This document shows positions 54,201-64,000 of a DNA stretch of 64,000 bases, in pieces (position 1 is the first letter of the stretch; each line of letters starts with the position of its first letter). A program made the translations under genes and the position numbers. The notes beneath the pieces were generated by a model. That model saw only the letters and a list, made by a program, of their open reading frames with translations, did not search any database and was not told the DNA's origin. Location of the stretch: positions 21,245,741 through 21,309,740 of the forward strand of contig NC_049992.1 in NCBI RefSeq assembly GCF_000003815.2, read 5' to 3'. The DNA comes from Branchiostoma floridae. Its lineage: Eukaryota; Chordata; Leptocardii; Amphioxiformes; Branchiostomatidae.

Positions 54201-57200
54201 AGACCGGTGTAGATGTCAGACTAGTGTAGTGTAGATGCGAGACTGATGTAGTGTGGGTGTCAGACTGATGAGGTATATAATGTTATGTGTATGTTACGTG
54301 TATATAACCACCCTCCTTACATGCTATTGGTAACTACAGATAAGTGGGCTATCAGAACAACTTAAGTTCTACTTTTTATATCTAAAGCTAAATATGATTT
54401 TTTTTCCTATCAGACTGGTGTAGACATTTTATTGTTGATAACTTATATTCCTTTTAGTGCATGTGTGTAGAAAATGGTGTATATCTTACCAGCTGCACAG
54501 CCCATGCCTATTTGGATGTACATTTCCTGGTTGTCCTGTGTCTCATCTTTTGTCTGGATCACCACGCACTGCTTCCGTTTGTGAATAACGATAGGAGAGG
54601 ACAGGCCCACTGCACTGTACATGAGCGGCATGACGCACACACGGTATCTGTGGAAATACTGACACAATCAGAATACACAAGGAAGAAACGAGTTTGCAGG
54701 TCAATAGACTTGCTCTGCCCACAGGGTGATTCCTTAGCCGTTGAGGTGATAGCATTGTTCTTTTGAGAATGTAACGTTATGCCGCGCCTGCTGTACCTCC
54801 AAGGTTTGATGTGTTCACCTTTAAGAGGTAATCTTGTGTTGCTGTTACATTGATTCAGCTACACATACAGTGTATCCTCTTTGTGAATAAAAACAATCAA
54901 TATCTATTTGTGTGCATGTGTGTGAATGTGCACTTGCATCTATCTTCAAATATTTTTTTATATAGATATAGATATAACATTATAGGAAGTTGGACCATTT
55001 TGCCTACCTTGTTTTTGGATAGAGTCCTTTGAGTGTATAGCTGCGGAATTCCCCGTAAATATCGCTGGTTCTCACCCTGACTGTCTCACTGTCCATCATC
55101 TCATGTTCTATCCGATAGCCTGGGAAGCTTTCGTTCCCACTGACATCCCAGCGAAGTCGAACAGACGTTGCTGTAATCTGTCGTTGGAAACAAATTAATG
55201 ACATGCCGGTTAATTTACATTCTGATTGACATTCCAGTTTGTTTTATCAGTGGCGGTGTTACAGGGGCCATTAAAGCAATAAGCATAGTCTGCCAGCAAG
55301 ATTTGTCTCTTAAAATACAGAAAATGGTGTTTCATAGGGTCCTGATTTCAAAATTTCCCCAGACCAACCTTGCCTTCGGCGCTCGAAGTAGTGAAAATAT
55401 TTTTTGGGCATCGCCCTCGCTAAAAAGTGTTTTTCTAATAGAATCGCAATTAAACTTAGCTTAGTCTGGCAGCCAAATTTGCTTCTCAAAATGCAGGAAC
55501 TAGCATTCTAGAGGGTCAAGATTTCAACTTTCCCAGGGGGAGCATGCGCACGGCTCCGCATAGGATTGTCGCGCATCCGGCGCTCCATGTGCTTAGAATT
55601 TTGCTAGCAAAAGTCCCCCCCCCCCCATACGAAATTTGCTGCCGCCGCCGCCTCTGTTCATGCATTTTCAGGCATTTTTTCTACGTTTCTGAAGTCTAAT
55701 GGTGGTACCACAACGAGCTTGCCCATGGTACCAGATTATCTTGTTGACGATCGAATGAAGGAAGATCTTTATTTTACATTTTTGCCCCACAGGGCTAGGA
55801 ACAGGTCGCATGATTTAACATGTATTTATATTTCAGCCATACCATAGGTATGGTGAAATATATTGTATTCGTAATGTTTCTTCTTTCTTCTTTCTCCTGT
55901 CAAATCTTCGGAACACGTTATCTCTGTCGTTCCTGGACCGAATGACCTGAAATTTCGCACAAAGGTAGAGTGGGCTAATACCCTTAGACGTTTTTTTCAT
56001 TTTTTTCATATCTGCCTTTAAAATGATTTTATTGAGGTTTTTGGCAATTTTTATGTATATTTTGGCTCCCTGTACCCTGGTATTACAGTCGAATGACCTA
56101 AAATTTGGTAAAGAGATGCTTTAATAATATGCCCACATAGATTCAATAACAGTTTTGGAATATGGTACAAGAAATTGCTTAATTTTGTGACTTTTGGTCA
56201 TTTTTTTTACAAAAAAGGACATTTTTGGCTCCTGTACCCTCGTTTCACAACCAAATGACCTAAATTTTTGTATAGGAGTGCCCTTTACATATGCGCACAT
56301 GGATTCAACAACAATTTGGGCATACAGTACAACAAAATGCTTAATTTTGCGATTTTGTGGCCATTTTTTGTCAAAAATAGGACATTTTTGGCTCCTGTAC
56401 CCCCGTTTCACAACCAAATGACCTGAAATTTGGTAAAGGGGTGCTCTTGATATTTATCCAAATGACCTATGTATAATTTTTGGCATAAACCACTTCAAAA
56501 TGATATATTTTGGGATTTTGTGGTCATTTTCAAATGGCCAGAGAGGTCAATGACCTCAAGGTCGTTGACCCTCCACCTGCAATCTGCACGTGTACATGTC
56601 TATACAAGACCTATTTGGCAACCATTCGTGTAGGCTGATTTAATATTCTGAGTAGGTTACGGCAGCCAATCAGCGAGCCTGTATATATCTGGAAGAGTCC
56701 ATTCCTGCACGGAGGGGTTAATTTTTATTTTTAAATTCATATTTGGACCAATGATTATGTAAAGTCTTTTAGTGGGAGTATTTTTGGACTGGTCTATTTT
56801 GCAATTTTACATGGGATATGATGGAATAGTCCATTCTTGCACGGAGGGGGGCATTTTTACAAAAGGAATAATTTTTGGACTTCCATGACTATGTCAAAGT
56901 CCTATTTTAGAGGATGTATTTTTGCACTGGTCCATTTTACATAGGGGTATCACAGGAAGTGTCCATTCTTGGACGGAGGGGGATTTTTTCAAATTCAGGA
57001 TGGATGGGTGATGATTCAAAATTTTATTTTTAGCAGATTGAAGTGTTTTTAGACTGGTCTATTTTACCTTTTCATGCACGGGGGGACTCTTTTGCTGAGT
57101 CTAATTTTGAACTGGGTTTCTGATTCAAAGGCCATGTTTTCAGCGGGAGCATTTCTAGACTGGTCTATTGTGAAAACTCCAATGGGGTGCACTGAAAGAG

Positions 57201-57816
57201 TCCATTCTTGCACGGGGTATTTTTTTAAGATTGCTTTTTGGACTAAACTGTGCTTAGTAAAAGTGATTTTTAAGCAGAAGTGTTCCGTTTTCACACATGG
57301 GTGATTTTAGAACTGTCTACTGTTGCATGGGGAGGGAGATGGCTGAAATATGCTGTATTTGCTCTCAAGCAAATGTCGGCCTTTCTAGTTATATTTGTGT
57401 CTTTATTTTGGTATTCATTGATGTTCCCGTGACCACCTACCGTATCACACTGGAGCTCTGGGAAGAGCGGCTGAATGATACTTCCACACATGGTGATTTT
57501 GGTGACTAATATTAAATCTTGTGACTGATATTGAGTACAGCCTGCTAATCTGTGTGTCCAGTAAGTATATCTACATCACCACATGGTGTACCTGTGAAGA
57601 GGTCAGGTTCTCCACACGTAGGTTGTTCTTCATCTCCAACTTGTCAGCGCGCGGCTCGGGGGCTGCGTGCGGCGGCGGTTTCTGCGCCCTGTGGCCCTCA
57701 TACCGGCTGATCTGTCTGTGTCTGATGGGGTTGTGGACGATCTCAGAGACCACCAATGTGCAGCAGAAGACGGTACACACAACGCACATAGATATTCGTC
57801 CTACCGAAGCCGGCAT
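51217..57816 (-). CDS. Single-pass membrane protein with one fibronectin type III domain
   Basis: Exons in transcript order: 57592-57816, 55008-55177, 54490-54647, optional 52360-52518, 51217-51407; phases agree (0, 2, 1, 1). Without the optional exon it is 247 residues. The N-terminus has a hydrophobic Cys/Val-rich signal (MCVVCTVFCCTLVVSE). A Pro-rich linker follows, then a FN3 domain from NLRVENLTSS through ATSVRLRWDV, PGYRIEHE, YTLKGLYPKTRYRVCVMPL to QCVVIQTKD. The VCV...QC pair suggests a disulfide, as in FN3 domains of LRR-FN3 cell-surface proteins. Next comes a transmembrane helix split between exons (IQIGMGCAAG + LLFLLVLCAIF), then a strongly basic tail (KKLNKRKKSKKR). It was not assigned to a named family; FNDC-type and LRRN4CL-type proteins have the same layout. 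Confidence 0.8.
52360..52518 (-). CDS. Possible cassette exon of the FN3 protein, duplicating half of the TM segment
   Basis: An open 159-base stretch between acceptor AAACAG (52521-52519 side) and donor ATAG|GTAAGG in phase 1/1; a nearer acceptor at 52494 gives 135 bases, also in frame. It encodes an acidic run (ETQEEDDENND) followed by LYIVLGTGSAIG, which resembles NQEMYIQIGMGCAAG at the end of the preceding exon. Either exon joined to 51217-51407 would complete a transmembrane helix. It may be an alternative exon or a leftover duplicate. Confidence 0.5.
   Translation of the reverse strand, partial: GLVRGPRQGSRVKLSTLGGILQILTKILDHGRHKRKMMRTMTCISYWVQVLQ
52863..54260. repeat. 22-bp minisatellite, about 60 copies
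   Basis: The unit GTGTAGTGTGGGTGTCAGACTG repeats through about 1.4 kb with a limited set of variants (TGTGGGTG, TGTGGATG, TGTAGATG, TGAGGATG), and decays at its right edge. It is in an intron of the FN3 gene, between the optional exon and the third exon. Confidence 0.95.
55280..55615. repeat. Two ~180-bp units shared with the 22.2-kb repeat
   Basis: Units starting TAGTCTGCCAGCAAGATTTG (55288) and TAGTCTGGCAGCC (55466) carry the same ATGCAG...AGGGTC...GATTTCAA core as the cluster at 22230-22930, including GGGGAGCATGC and GGATTGTCGCGC. It lies in an intron of the FN3 gene. Confidence 0.75.
56064..56540. repeat. 163-bp tandem repeat, three units
   Basis: GGCTCC(C)TGTACCC...CAAATGACCT recurs at 56064, 56227 and 56390. 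The units also share GATTCAACAACA and AAATGCTTAATTTTG. It lies in the long first intron of the FN3 gene. Open frames across it on both strands are repeat artefacts. Confidence 0.85.
56690..57300. repeat. Degenerate ~130-bp tandem repeat, about five units
   Basis: AGTCCATTCTTGCACGGAGG and variants occur at about 56694, 56828, 56958, 57069 and 57196. Each is accompanied by TGGACTGGTCTATTTT. It follows the 163-bp repeat directly. Confidence 0.75.
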
Positions 57817-59880
57817 GGTAGCTGTGAACTTATCGTATCCAAATTCTCAGAAGAATTTTTCAGCTTTGTAGCTTCTCCGGTGGTCTTGGTGGCTGCGAAC
57901 ATACATAAAATAACAATATAATTGCGTGGTATGTGCTTACAGGAACAGAATCCAAATCAACTTTGGTCCTCATGATATGCAAAGATATTGATTGTTGTTC
58001 CAACATACATTACAATATCGTCTGTCATAACATTGTTTGACAGGAAGATTTTATACATTGTATGGCTGGAATATTCCGCGGATATGGCAGACTGGTGGCG
58101 ATTTGAGGACGGATGTTGAGACTCAAGTTCAGTCTCCTAGTTATAGTCGGGGACGTTGAAGTTAAGAGAAAGCTGAAGGGGACGTATCGAAACAAAATCG
58201 TATAACGTCACATGGAGGTGGCCGCCGAAATAGTATGCAAAAAATGCCAACAGGTGATTGCACGATGATGACAAACATGAAGATTTACAGTAGTTGGTAA
58301 GGGGAGGTGCCCTGACATGGCATGCTTTGTCACGCGCCAGAACTCATGGCGCTCCATCGCTAGTTGCCAGAGGGATCAAATTTTGATAAATGAATTTTTA
58401 ACACATTCATCTGAACAACATACTTGGATAAAAATACATTTTATACTTCACCCTGTGCGTTACAAGCGATAAACTCTGTGAGATTTTTGTTCCGATTTTG
58501 GTGCTACACTTGACAGTGTGCCGTAACTTGGTGAGCTTGTTTTAATTTTGCTCTCTTCAAAAGTTCATGAATTCAAAATAGACAGAAATGAGAATTCAAT
58601 TCTATAATTTTTTGGCTTCCTTTTGGCGGTAACATTGTGACTGTATGTACTTCTTGTCTCCTGTGAGGAGGGTTGTATCTAGCACAATCCAGCTGATGTT
58701 TTCACGGGAAACGGGCTGAATGCACTGTTTGCGACGAAAATCATTACAAAAAAAAAAAAAAAACACCGCCAACATCAACAAAATATCTTCGACATCTCTC
58801 GATAATATTAAGTTTTATTTTCAGCCTACAGTCAGTACAGCGCGCCTGACATCGGTACGGTATAAATTTATATTCGGTCCAAATTTTTAAAGCATAACGC
58901 AAACTAAACTTATCTTTCACGTTTCATGTAGGGCCCCGCCCCCATATAGAACGCATTGCAAGCTTGTGGGGTCCAAGCAGCTTGCCGGAGACTATTTTGT
59001 ATCTTACACATTTAAATTCACATATTTTTCTACTTCTGTGGTAGCAATAACTGACAAAAAAGTCGGCGCTAGCACGATGCGACTGACCAGAACAGTAGGT
59101 GGAGGGGGCGGCACTGATCGGGTTCGACCGGCCGCTCCTCTCTCGCCGCCGGCGGGCGTTAGGAATTGTCATCTAAGTCAGCACCGTCCACAAACATCCG
59201 CTGATTTTCTGGAGATTTTTGCAAAATTTGTCTATATTTACGCGCCGAGTTTGTCCGTCAACAATGCTGGAAAGCGCAAAATTTAACTTATTCTTATGTT
59301 ATCAACTGACCTTCACGGCGCGAGCTCTGCACCAAGTCGGATACTTAAAAATTTCCTGACTGATTCAAAGCTATATTTTTTAAACATTTGAATAAATATT
59401 GTTGAAAGAAGCCATTTGTTTCCATGGAGATCTCCCAAAGCCGAGAAAGTTCTCCTTTTCCCCAAGCCGAAAAAAAATCCTAGGCCCTCTCCCAGACGAC
59501 CGCCTTCCCCACACTAAATGTCGTCGAGTAAACCCTGTTGACGACCGTCAGAAGTGGAGAACCTTTGTGGACAGACTGCCCCTGTGGCTTGTAGCTATGG
59601 GACCGAGATGATATGATGATGAGAAACCCTGTTTGGAACAAAATGGGATGTTGTGTTCATTATTCAAGATACAGATAAAAAAATTATTAAAAATTCATTC
59701 GGCCCTTCTTGACTTATCCTGTGTCAACTAAATCAGTTTACCCTTCCAGGTAGAAATGCTGGGCTAGACCATGTGAAGGTAACATTCTGTATTTGCTTGC
59801 AAATGTTACCTTTCTATTTATGAGTATACGTAGTTTGACTATTAAATCCGAGTTTTCCGACCTGGGTATGACATAAATGA
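57817..59880. other. Upstream region of the FN3 gene; CpG-rich patch
   Basis: No supported exon. A CpG-rich stretch at 59085-59160 has GGGGGCGGC and GCCGCCGGCGGGCG and could be a promoter. A short open frame ending 59611 (DDRQKWRTFVDRLPLW) resembles the last residues of LINE ORF2 proteins and may be a 3'-end relic with a (TGA)n tail. Confidence 0.4.
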
Positions 59881-60009
59881 AATACAACACGGTGTATTCC
59901 GAACCGCCCTTGGTCATCTCGTGGGTCGGATTTCCCTCCGACCGTCGGTCGATCATACCCGCGGTCGGGCTGGAACCTCGGGTGATACGGAATACACCGT
60001 GTTGTATTC
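59880..60009. mobile_element. Short MITE with AATACAACACGGTGTATTCCG ends
   Basis: AATACAACACGGTGTATTCC at the left is mirrored by GGAATACACCGTGTTGTATT at the right, about 20 bp perfect. The GC-rich core contains CCGACCGTCGGTCG. About 130 bp long, non-coding. Confidence 0.8.
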
Positions 60010-60490
60010 TATATGTCCATTAGTTAGTTATGGCACTTTGTCTGTGTTATCTAGACTACAATCATATATAAGAAATCCGACCTTTGGGCCCCGCCCGGCT
60101 TTTGGACACCTCCGGCTTGACTAAAAAGTGTGAAAATCGACGTTTAACTTTATTCAATCACAACCGATAGGTCTTAAAAAAAGGAAGGGGTATAGAGTTT
60201 ACATTTGTGTGTTAAGGCATCATTTATCATTTTTCATTATTGATGCATGATGTCATACGGAGGTCTCCGAGCTTCTGTCTTGCCCATGAAAGTCATTCTG
60301 CAGAGCAGGCTTTCTGTTGATAAGGCCACACCCGATTTAACCGTATTCAGACCGGGGGGGGGGGGGGGCCTTTTGAAGGCCCGCCCCAACCTTCAATGTC
60401 CTATAACGTCAGAACGCCTTACGCTAAATTTTCCCTAAAATATGTTTGGTAACATTTTTACGAAGTTTGACAAATTTTCCATTTTTTCGT

Positions 60491-60504
60491 GTTGCCATGG
60501 CAAC
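60491..60504. promoter_or_regulatory. Perfect RFX X-box palindrome
   Basis: GTTGCCATGGCAAC is the full palindromic RFX consensus. About 165 bases further is TGATGACGTCATCA, a palindromic CRE. No gene start is visible next to them and they may belong to a repeat, so function is uncertain. Confidence 0.4.
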
Positions 60505-61433
60505 CGTTTGCTTACAGGCAGTTTTGCCAAAAATCACTATTTTTGGTTCTAACAATGTATTTTTCACATTTATTTGCTATATTACTGCTATTTTGTTACA
60601 TGAATAAAATCGTATATTATTTAGCATATCTTTCATAATTATATATATATGCATAAATTATGCTAATTTGATGACGTCATCAGCCCAAAATCCAAGAAAA
60701 TAGGACAGCCGACTCCGAGAAGCAACAAACAGAATTGGCGTGGCCTAATTAGCTAAGGATAAAAAACAATAAATCAAATGTCGTATTTACTCTACGGGGT
60801 AGAGGCTATATTTTTGTCGTTCGTCCGTCAAGTCGACGAGGACCGCTTTTGTCATCTATGTCGTCCATCCTTCAGGTAGTTCCATGCGTTCGCAGGTGTC
60901 TATACAGCCCTATCTTCGCTCTGAAGTGTCTGTTGCAGACTGTATTTGTACACACTAGATGAAATATGACGTTGGCTAAGCAACAAATGTCGTCTCTGAA
61001 GGAACCGTATACAAAAATCATCTGGCAGTTTTATGTTATGACGGATTCTGATAAGCAACACGACAGACTGCCCTGTAAATAAAGAGGATGAACGTTCTAG
61101 CGTTTTCCGTATCGGCCGTCGGTATGCACGTAGGCGAAATTTGATGTGGGTCACCACAGCAGACGTGCCCGGAATGGGAAATCTGACGTGGCCAGCATGC
61201 CTGCATCGCACCCGCGCTCGGGTATGACATAGCTGCCTGCGTGCGCCGCTCACACTGGCGAGTCTTCATTTAGCAAACATGAAGTAACGCATTTGTGTGT
61301 CTGACAGTAATAAAAACAATCCCTACATCGGACAGGAAACGCTTCAGCGAGTTTATTTGTGTCTGCATGAAGAAAACACTAGTCAACTGACCTTGAATGA
61401 CTGATTTAGCGGTCTGAACATAAGTAGTACTGT

Positions 61434-61555
61434 NNNNNNNNNNNNNNNNNNNNNNNNNNNNNNNNNNNNNNNNNNNNNNNNNNNNNNNNNNNNNNNNNNN
61501 NNNNNNNNNNNNNNNNNNNNNNNNNNNNNNNNNNNNNNNNNNNNNNNNNNNNNNN
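61434..61555. other. Assembly gap (122 N)
   Basis: A run of N of non-standard length, so perhaps a size-estimated gap. No gene was recognised on either side. Confidence 0.97.
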
Positions 61556-62555
61556 CTCTGTGATCGGCCAGTAACCACCAAGGACCTAGGAAATGTATAT
61601 AGCACAGTACACCAGGACAGCCGCCTCTGCTGTCATATGTACATCACAGTCCTTAGACGCAACAACAAAAGCTGTGATGACAGTGGAAGGGTTTTGCCTC
61701 CTCCTCGCTTTTCCAAATCATATCAGCTTACTCCGCCCTGTTGTGGCATGCGCAGTAAGACCGTGCCAGCATCTGCCTCACGCCCTTCAGTGTATCACAA
61801 GCTCCGTCTGTGTCTTTGTTCCAAAATACAGTCTACGTGGAGATACGTAATCCAACCATCAACCAAGTAGGTACATGTATTTAGCCCTGTGGGACGAATG
61901 TGTATCGCACGTACATGTATGTAAATTTATAGATATGAAATACTCTGTTAATGTTATGATACAACAATTATCATCCTCTAGAACGGACAAATTACAAGCA
62001 CGGCATGGGTCCATCAGTTAAACACATGACTTTGTTTGGGGGGCGTTATGACGATTTTGCCCGCCATACACGATTGCATTAAACAATCGAAATCCCTGCG
62101 GACCACTCTGGTATGAATCATTAATGAGTAAAGTATGGTTACCATTCCTGTAGCGGCGACGTGCCGGGCAATACCTTATGGAAAATCTTCATTGGCGCAA
62201 CAACAGTACAGGGATTTCCGCAAGGCCCTCTATAATCATAGTACATCTATAGTACATTAGGACTGCAAGGTATATCAAAGTGCACTGTGAACGCTAGTTC
62301 AAGCCAGATTAAAACATTGCAATCATGTTGTTACATCTATAGTTATAGAAGGCCCTGAAGTGCGAATCACACTGCAGATTACAGTTTATAAACGGCCTCT
62401 CATGTATGTACCTTTTTGCACACAGTAAGGACTATCACCTCGTAAGATATGATTGGATTTATCTAGTATATATATGATATGATAAAGTGTATCAAAATAC
62501 TTCGACCAAGCAAAAATGGTAAATAACGTTTCTCACGATATTTTGAGCACTCACT
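61556..62555. other. No recognised gene
   Basis: About 1 kb of unique-looking sequence after the gap. Short open frames exist but none shows a recognisable domain or splice pattern. Confidence 0.5.
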
Positions 62556-62559
62556 CGCG

Positions 62560-62920
62560 CTCACTCACTACGTCGAGTTCTTTCGGAGTCTCTTCTTGAC
62601 TAGTTTCTCCGCACCTTTTTCGTCTTTGTCCTCCAACGTTGCCGGAAGTTGCTGGGGGTTCGTGCCGCTGTCAGCTTTAAACGGTTTGATGTATGTCTTA
62701 TGTGGCCTTCCATGGCTTCTATTTCCATGATTCAGGTTCCACAGTAGAACTTCGCGGTTTGTACACTACTTCGTTTTCTTTATTTTTCAAGCAGTGACCT
62801 ATGAATCGCAGTCTCCTTTGTCGTATTGTTTCGGCAATTGGCGGTAAGTTCTTACATAGCTCACGGTTCGAGGTTCTTTGCCTCCATGAGACATTTAAGC
62901 CATTTCTCAGCATTCTGGAA
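62560..62920 (-). pseudogene. LINE ORF2 C-terminal relic
   Basis: On the minus strand the frame reads MLRNGLNVSWRQRTSNRELC, then PPIAETIRQRRLRFIGHCLK, typical of LINE ORF2 C-termini near the Cys/His region. After a stop and frame change it continues as HGRPHKTYIKPF, the usual GRPxxTYI block. The element is broken and its 5' side is replaced by a tetranucleotide repeat. Confidence 0.7.
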
Positions 62921-63053
62921 TGAATGAATGAATGAATGAATGAATGAATGAATGAATGAATGAATGAATGAATGAATGAATGAATGAATGAATGAATGAA
63001 TGAATGAATGAATGAACGAACGAACGAACGAACGAACGAACGAACGAATGAAT
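62917..63053. repeat. Compound microsatellite (GAAT)n-(GAAC)n
   Basis: About 25 GAAT units are followed by about eight GAAC units and then a GAAT. The switch suggests a C-for-T change that spread through one end of the array. Confidence 0.95.
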
Positions 63054-63248
63054 ATATTGTTACGTATACATTTCTATTTTTCGTTTTCAAAAACAGCCCG
63101 GCCGGGCCCCGGATTGGAAATGTGACGTAGGCCTAAGAGAGATGTGTGTTTTGGTTCTAATATTCTTAAACAATGCTTCTATATATAATTATATTCTTTT
63201 CAATAACTGGACTTAAATGTATCTCATGTAATTCATGACTGGTCACTG

Positions 63249-63449
63249 GTGGAACATAAACAGATACCAAACAAGAAACACCTCCCCATAGCTCTTCAGA
63301 AGCAAAAGGAGGATTTTCGTGCAGCTTTCAACGACGCTCGTGACAAGGGACGGAAGTCCAAGTACAACATCGTCGGAGCGGAAGTGAGGATGCTGGCTGG
63401 TGGCAAGACATTCCAGAGCCCGGACCGGTATTTCCAACACTTTACCTGA
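63249..63449 (+). pseudogene. LINE ORF1-like C-terminus
   Basis: The frame reads LPIALQKQKEDFRAAFNDAR, then DKGRKSKYNIVGAEVRMLAG and KTFQSPDRYF before the stop at 63447-63449. This resembles C-terminal ends of LINE ORF1 proteins (P..LQ..R..L...A...GK). It is on the same strand as, and 230 bases upstream of, an ORF2 start. The upstream part is cut off by a stop at 63204, so it appears 5'-truncated. Confidence 0.5.
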
Positions 63450-63681
63450 ACACTGACTCTTATAAACCTGACTTGCTTTTCTGCCTACTTTTTCGTTAAA
63501 ATTTAAAATATACTTACAATAATGTCGGCCTGAGAGTTATGTGAACTTAACTAACTCGTTTGTAACTTATGGTTATGTGTGAAACTTTATTCATTATTTT
63601 AGTTGTGCGCCTGTCATATCACCCCCTGTTTCAGATCATTCTGCAATGCCGAAGGGTTTCGATGTACCTTTTTCGTAAACT

Positions 63682-64000
63682 ATGTCCTCATTAATATCAT
63701 CTGATTTTCTGCCCGTGAGGTATCCAGGCAAACACAAATCTTTAACATTCATGCATGTCAATGTTAATAGCATAGTAGCAGGTAACAAACTAGATGAGAT
63801 TTCAGTCTTAGCTTCTGGATTTAGTTTAGACGTAATAGCGATCACTGAGTCGTGGCTCAGTGACTCGATTGAGTCACACGAAATCTCACTGGCTAACTTT
63901 CAGTCGCCTCATCGACGAGACCGTAATCGTCATGGTGGCGGGGTCCTTATATATGTTTCAAATCTTATCTCATGTAAGCGACGCAGCGATCTTGAACCTC
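63682..64000 (+). CDS. LINE ORF2 N-terminus, AP endonuclease (runs off the window)
   Basis: Open from ATG at 63682 to the window end. The endonuclease signatures are in order: LTFMHVNVNSI (first Asn), SLDVIAITESWL (catalytic Glu in the ITES/TxT block) and RDRNRHGGGVLIYVS. This is the layout of CR1/L2-type non-LTR retrotransposons. The frame has no stop over 106 codons, so this copy could be relatively intact to the right. Confidence 0.8.
   Translation, partial: MSSLISSDFLPVRYPGKHKSLTFMHVNVNSIVAGNKLDEISVLASGFSLDVIAITESWLSDSIESHEISLANFQSPHRRDRNRHGGGVLIYVSNLISCKRRSDLEP

Noticed and set aside
52863..54260. CRISPR-like look of regularly spaced repeats
   Set aside because: The repeats are contiguous 22-bp units without unique spacers, in an intron of an animal gene; this is a minisatellite.
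56121..56421. Open frames on both strands of about 75-98 codons
   Set aside because: They follow the 163-bp tandem repeat; no protein family resemblance.
60900..61253. 117-codon Arg-rich minus-strand open frame
   Set aside because: No recognisable domain, no matching splice context and next to an assembly gap; not supportable as a gene.

Overview
The window looks like genomic DNA of a lancelet (Branchiostoma, amphioxus). It holds intron-rich animal genes with deuterostome-like proteins and a dense mix of short inverted-repeat transposons, tRNA-derived SINEs and CR1-like LINE fragments. The species is an inference; no species-specific marker was checked.

Three multi-exon protein genes can be reconstructed. 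(1) On the minus strand, 2427-12589, an eight-coding-exon G-protein beta subunit (GNB1/GNB4 type, seven WD40 repeats), with a long 3' UTR (to about 880) and probable non-coding first exon(s) near 20.1 kb. Its last exon carries one extra base that breaks the frame 20 codons before the expected stop. (2) On the plus strand, 20749-47574, a complete procollagen lysyl hydroxylase (PLOD), 20 exons per transcript and 734 codons. It has the glycosyltransferase site of the LH3/PLOD3 type and an intact Fe(II)/2-oxoglutarate site. One 147-bp coding exon is present three times in tandem (45207-45758), all in frame and with intact splice sites: a strong case for mutually exclusive splicing of the catalytic region. 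(3) On the minus strand, 51217-57816, a small type I membrane protein with signal peptide, one fibronectin type III domain, a transmembrane helix and a basic tail. It has a possible cassette exon that repeats half of the transmembrane segment.

The first two genes diverge from a shared upstream region around 19.5-20.75 kb (NRF1-like site at 20275, YY1-like AAGATGGCGGC over the PLOD start codon), so a bidirectional promoter is likely. Introns are filled with mobile DNA. There are four copies of a palindromic TA-flanked MITE. There are four non-autonomous hAT-like elements, three with perfect 8-bp target duplications. SINEs and 5'-truncated LINEs are also present. A 5.45-kb TTAA-flanked transposon in the last large PLOD intron (37826-43277) has arms of about 740 bp and holds a decayed zinc-finger ORF plus three later insertions.

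From 57.8 kb to the end no host gene could be recognised. That part holds a CpG-rich patch, MITEs, LINE relics, a compound tetranucleotide repeat, and at the right edge the start of a LINE ORF2 (AP endonuclease) that runs out of the window. Three runs of N (2298-2397, 26181-26280, 61434-61555) are assembly gaps; none appears to remove coding sequence of the three genes.
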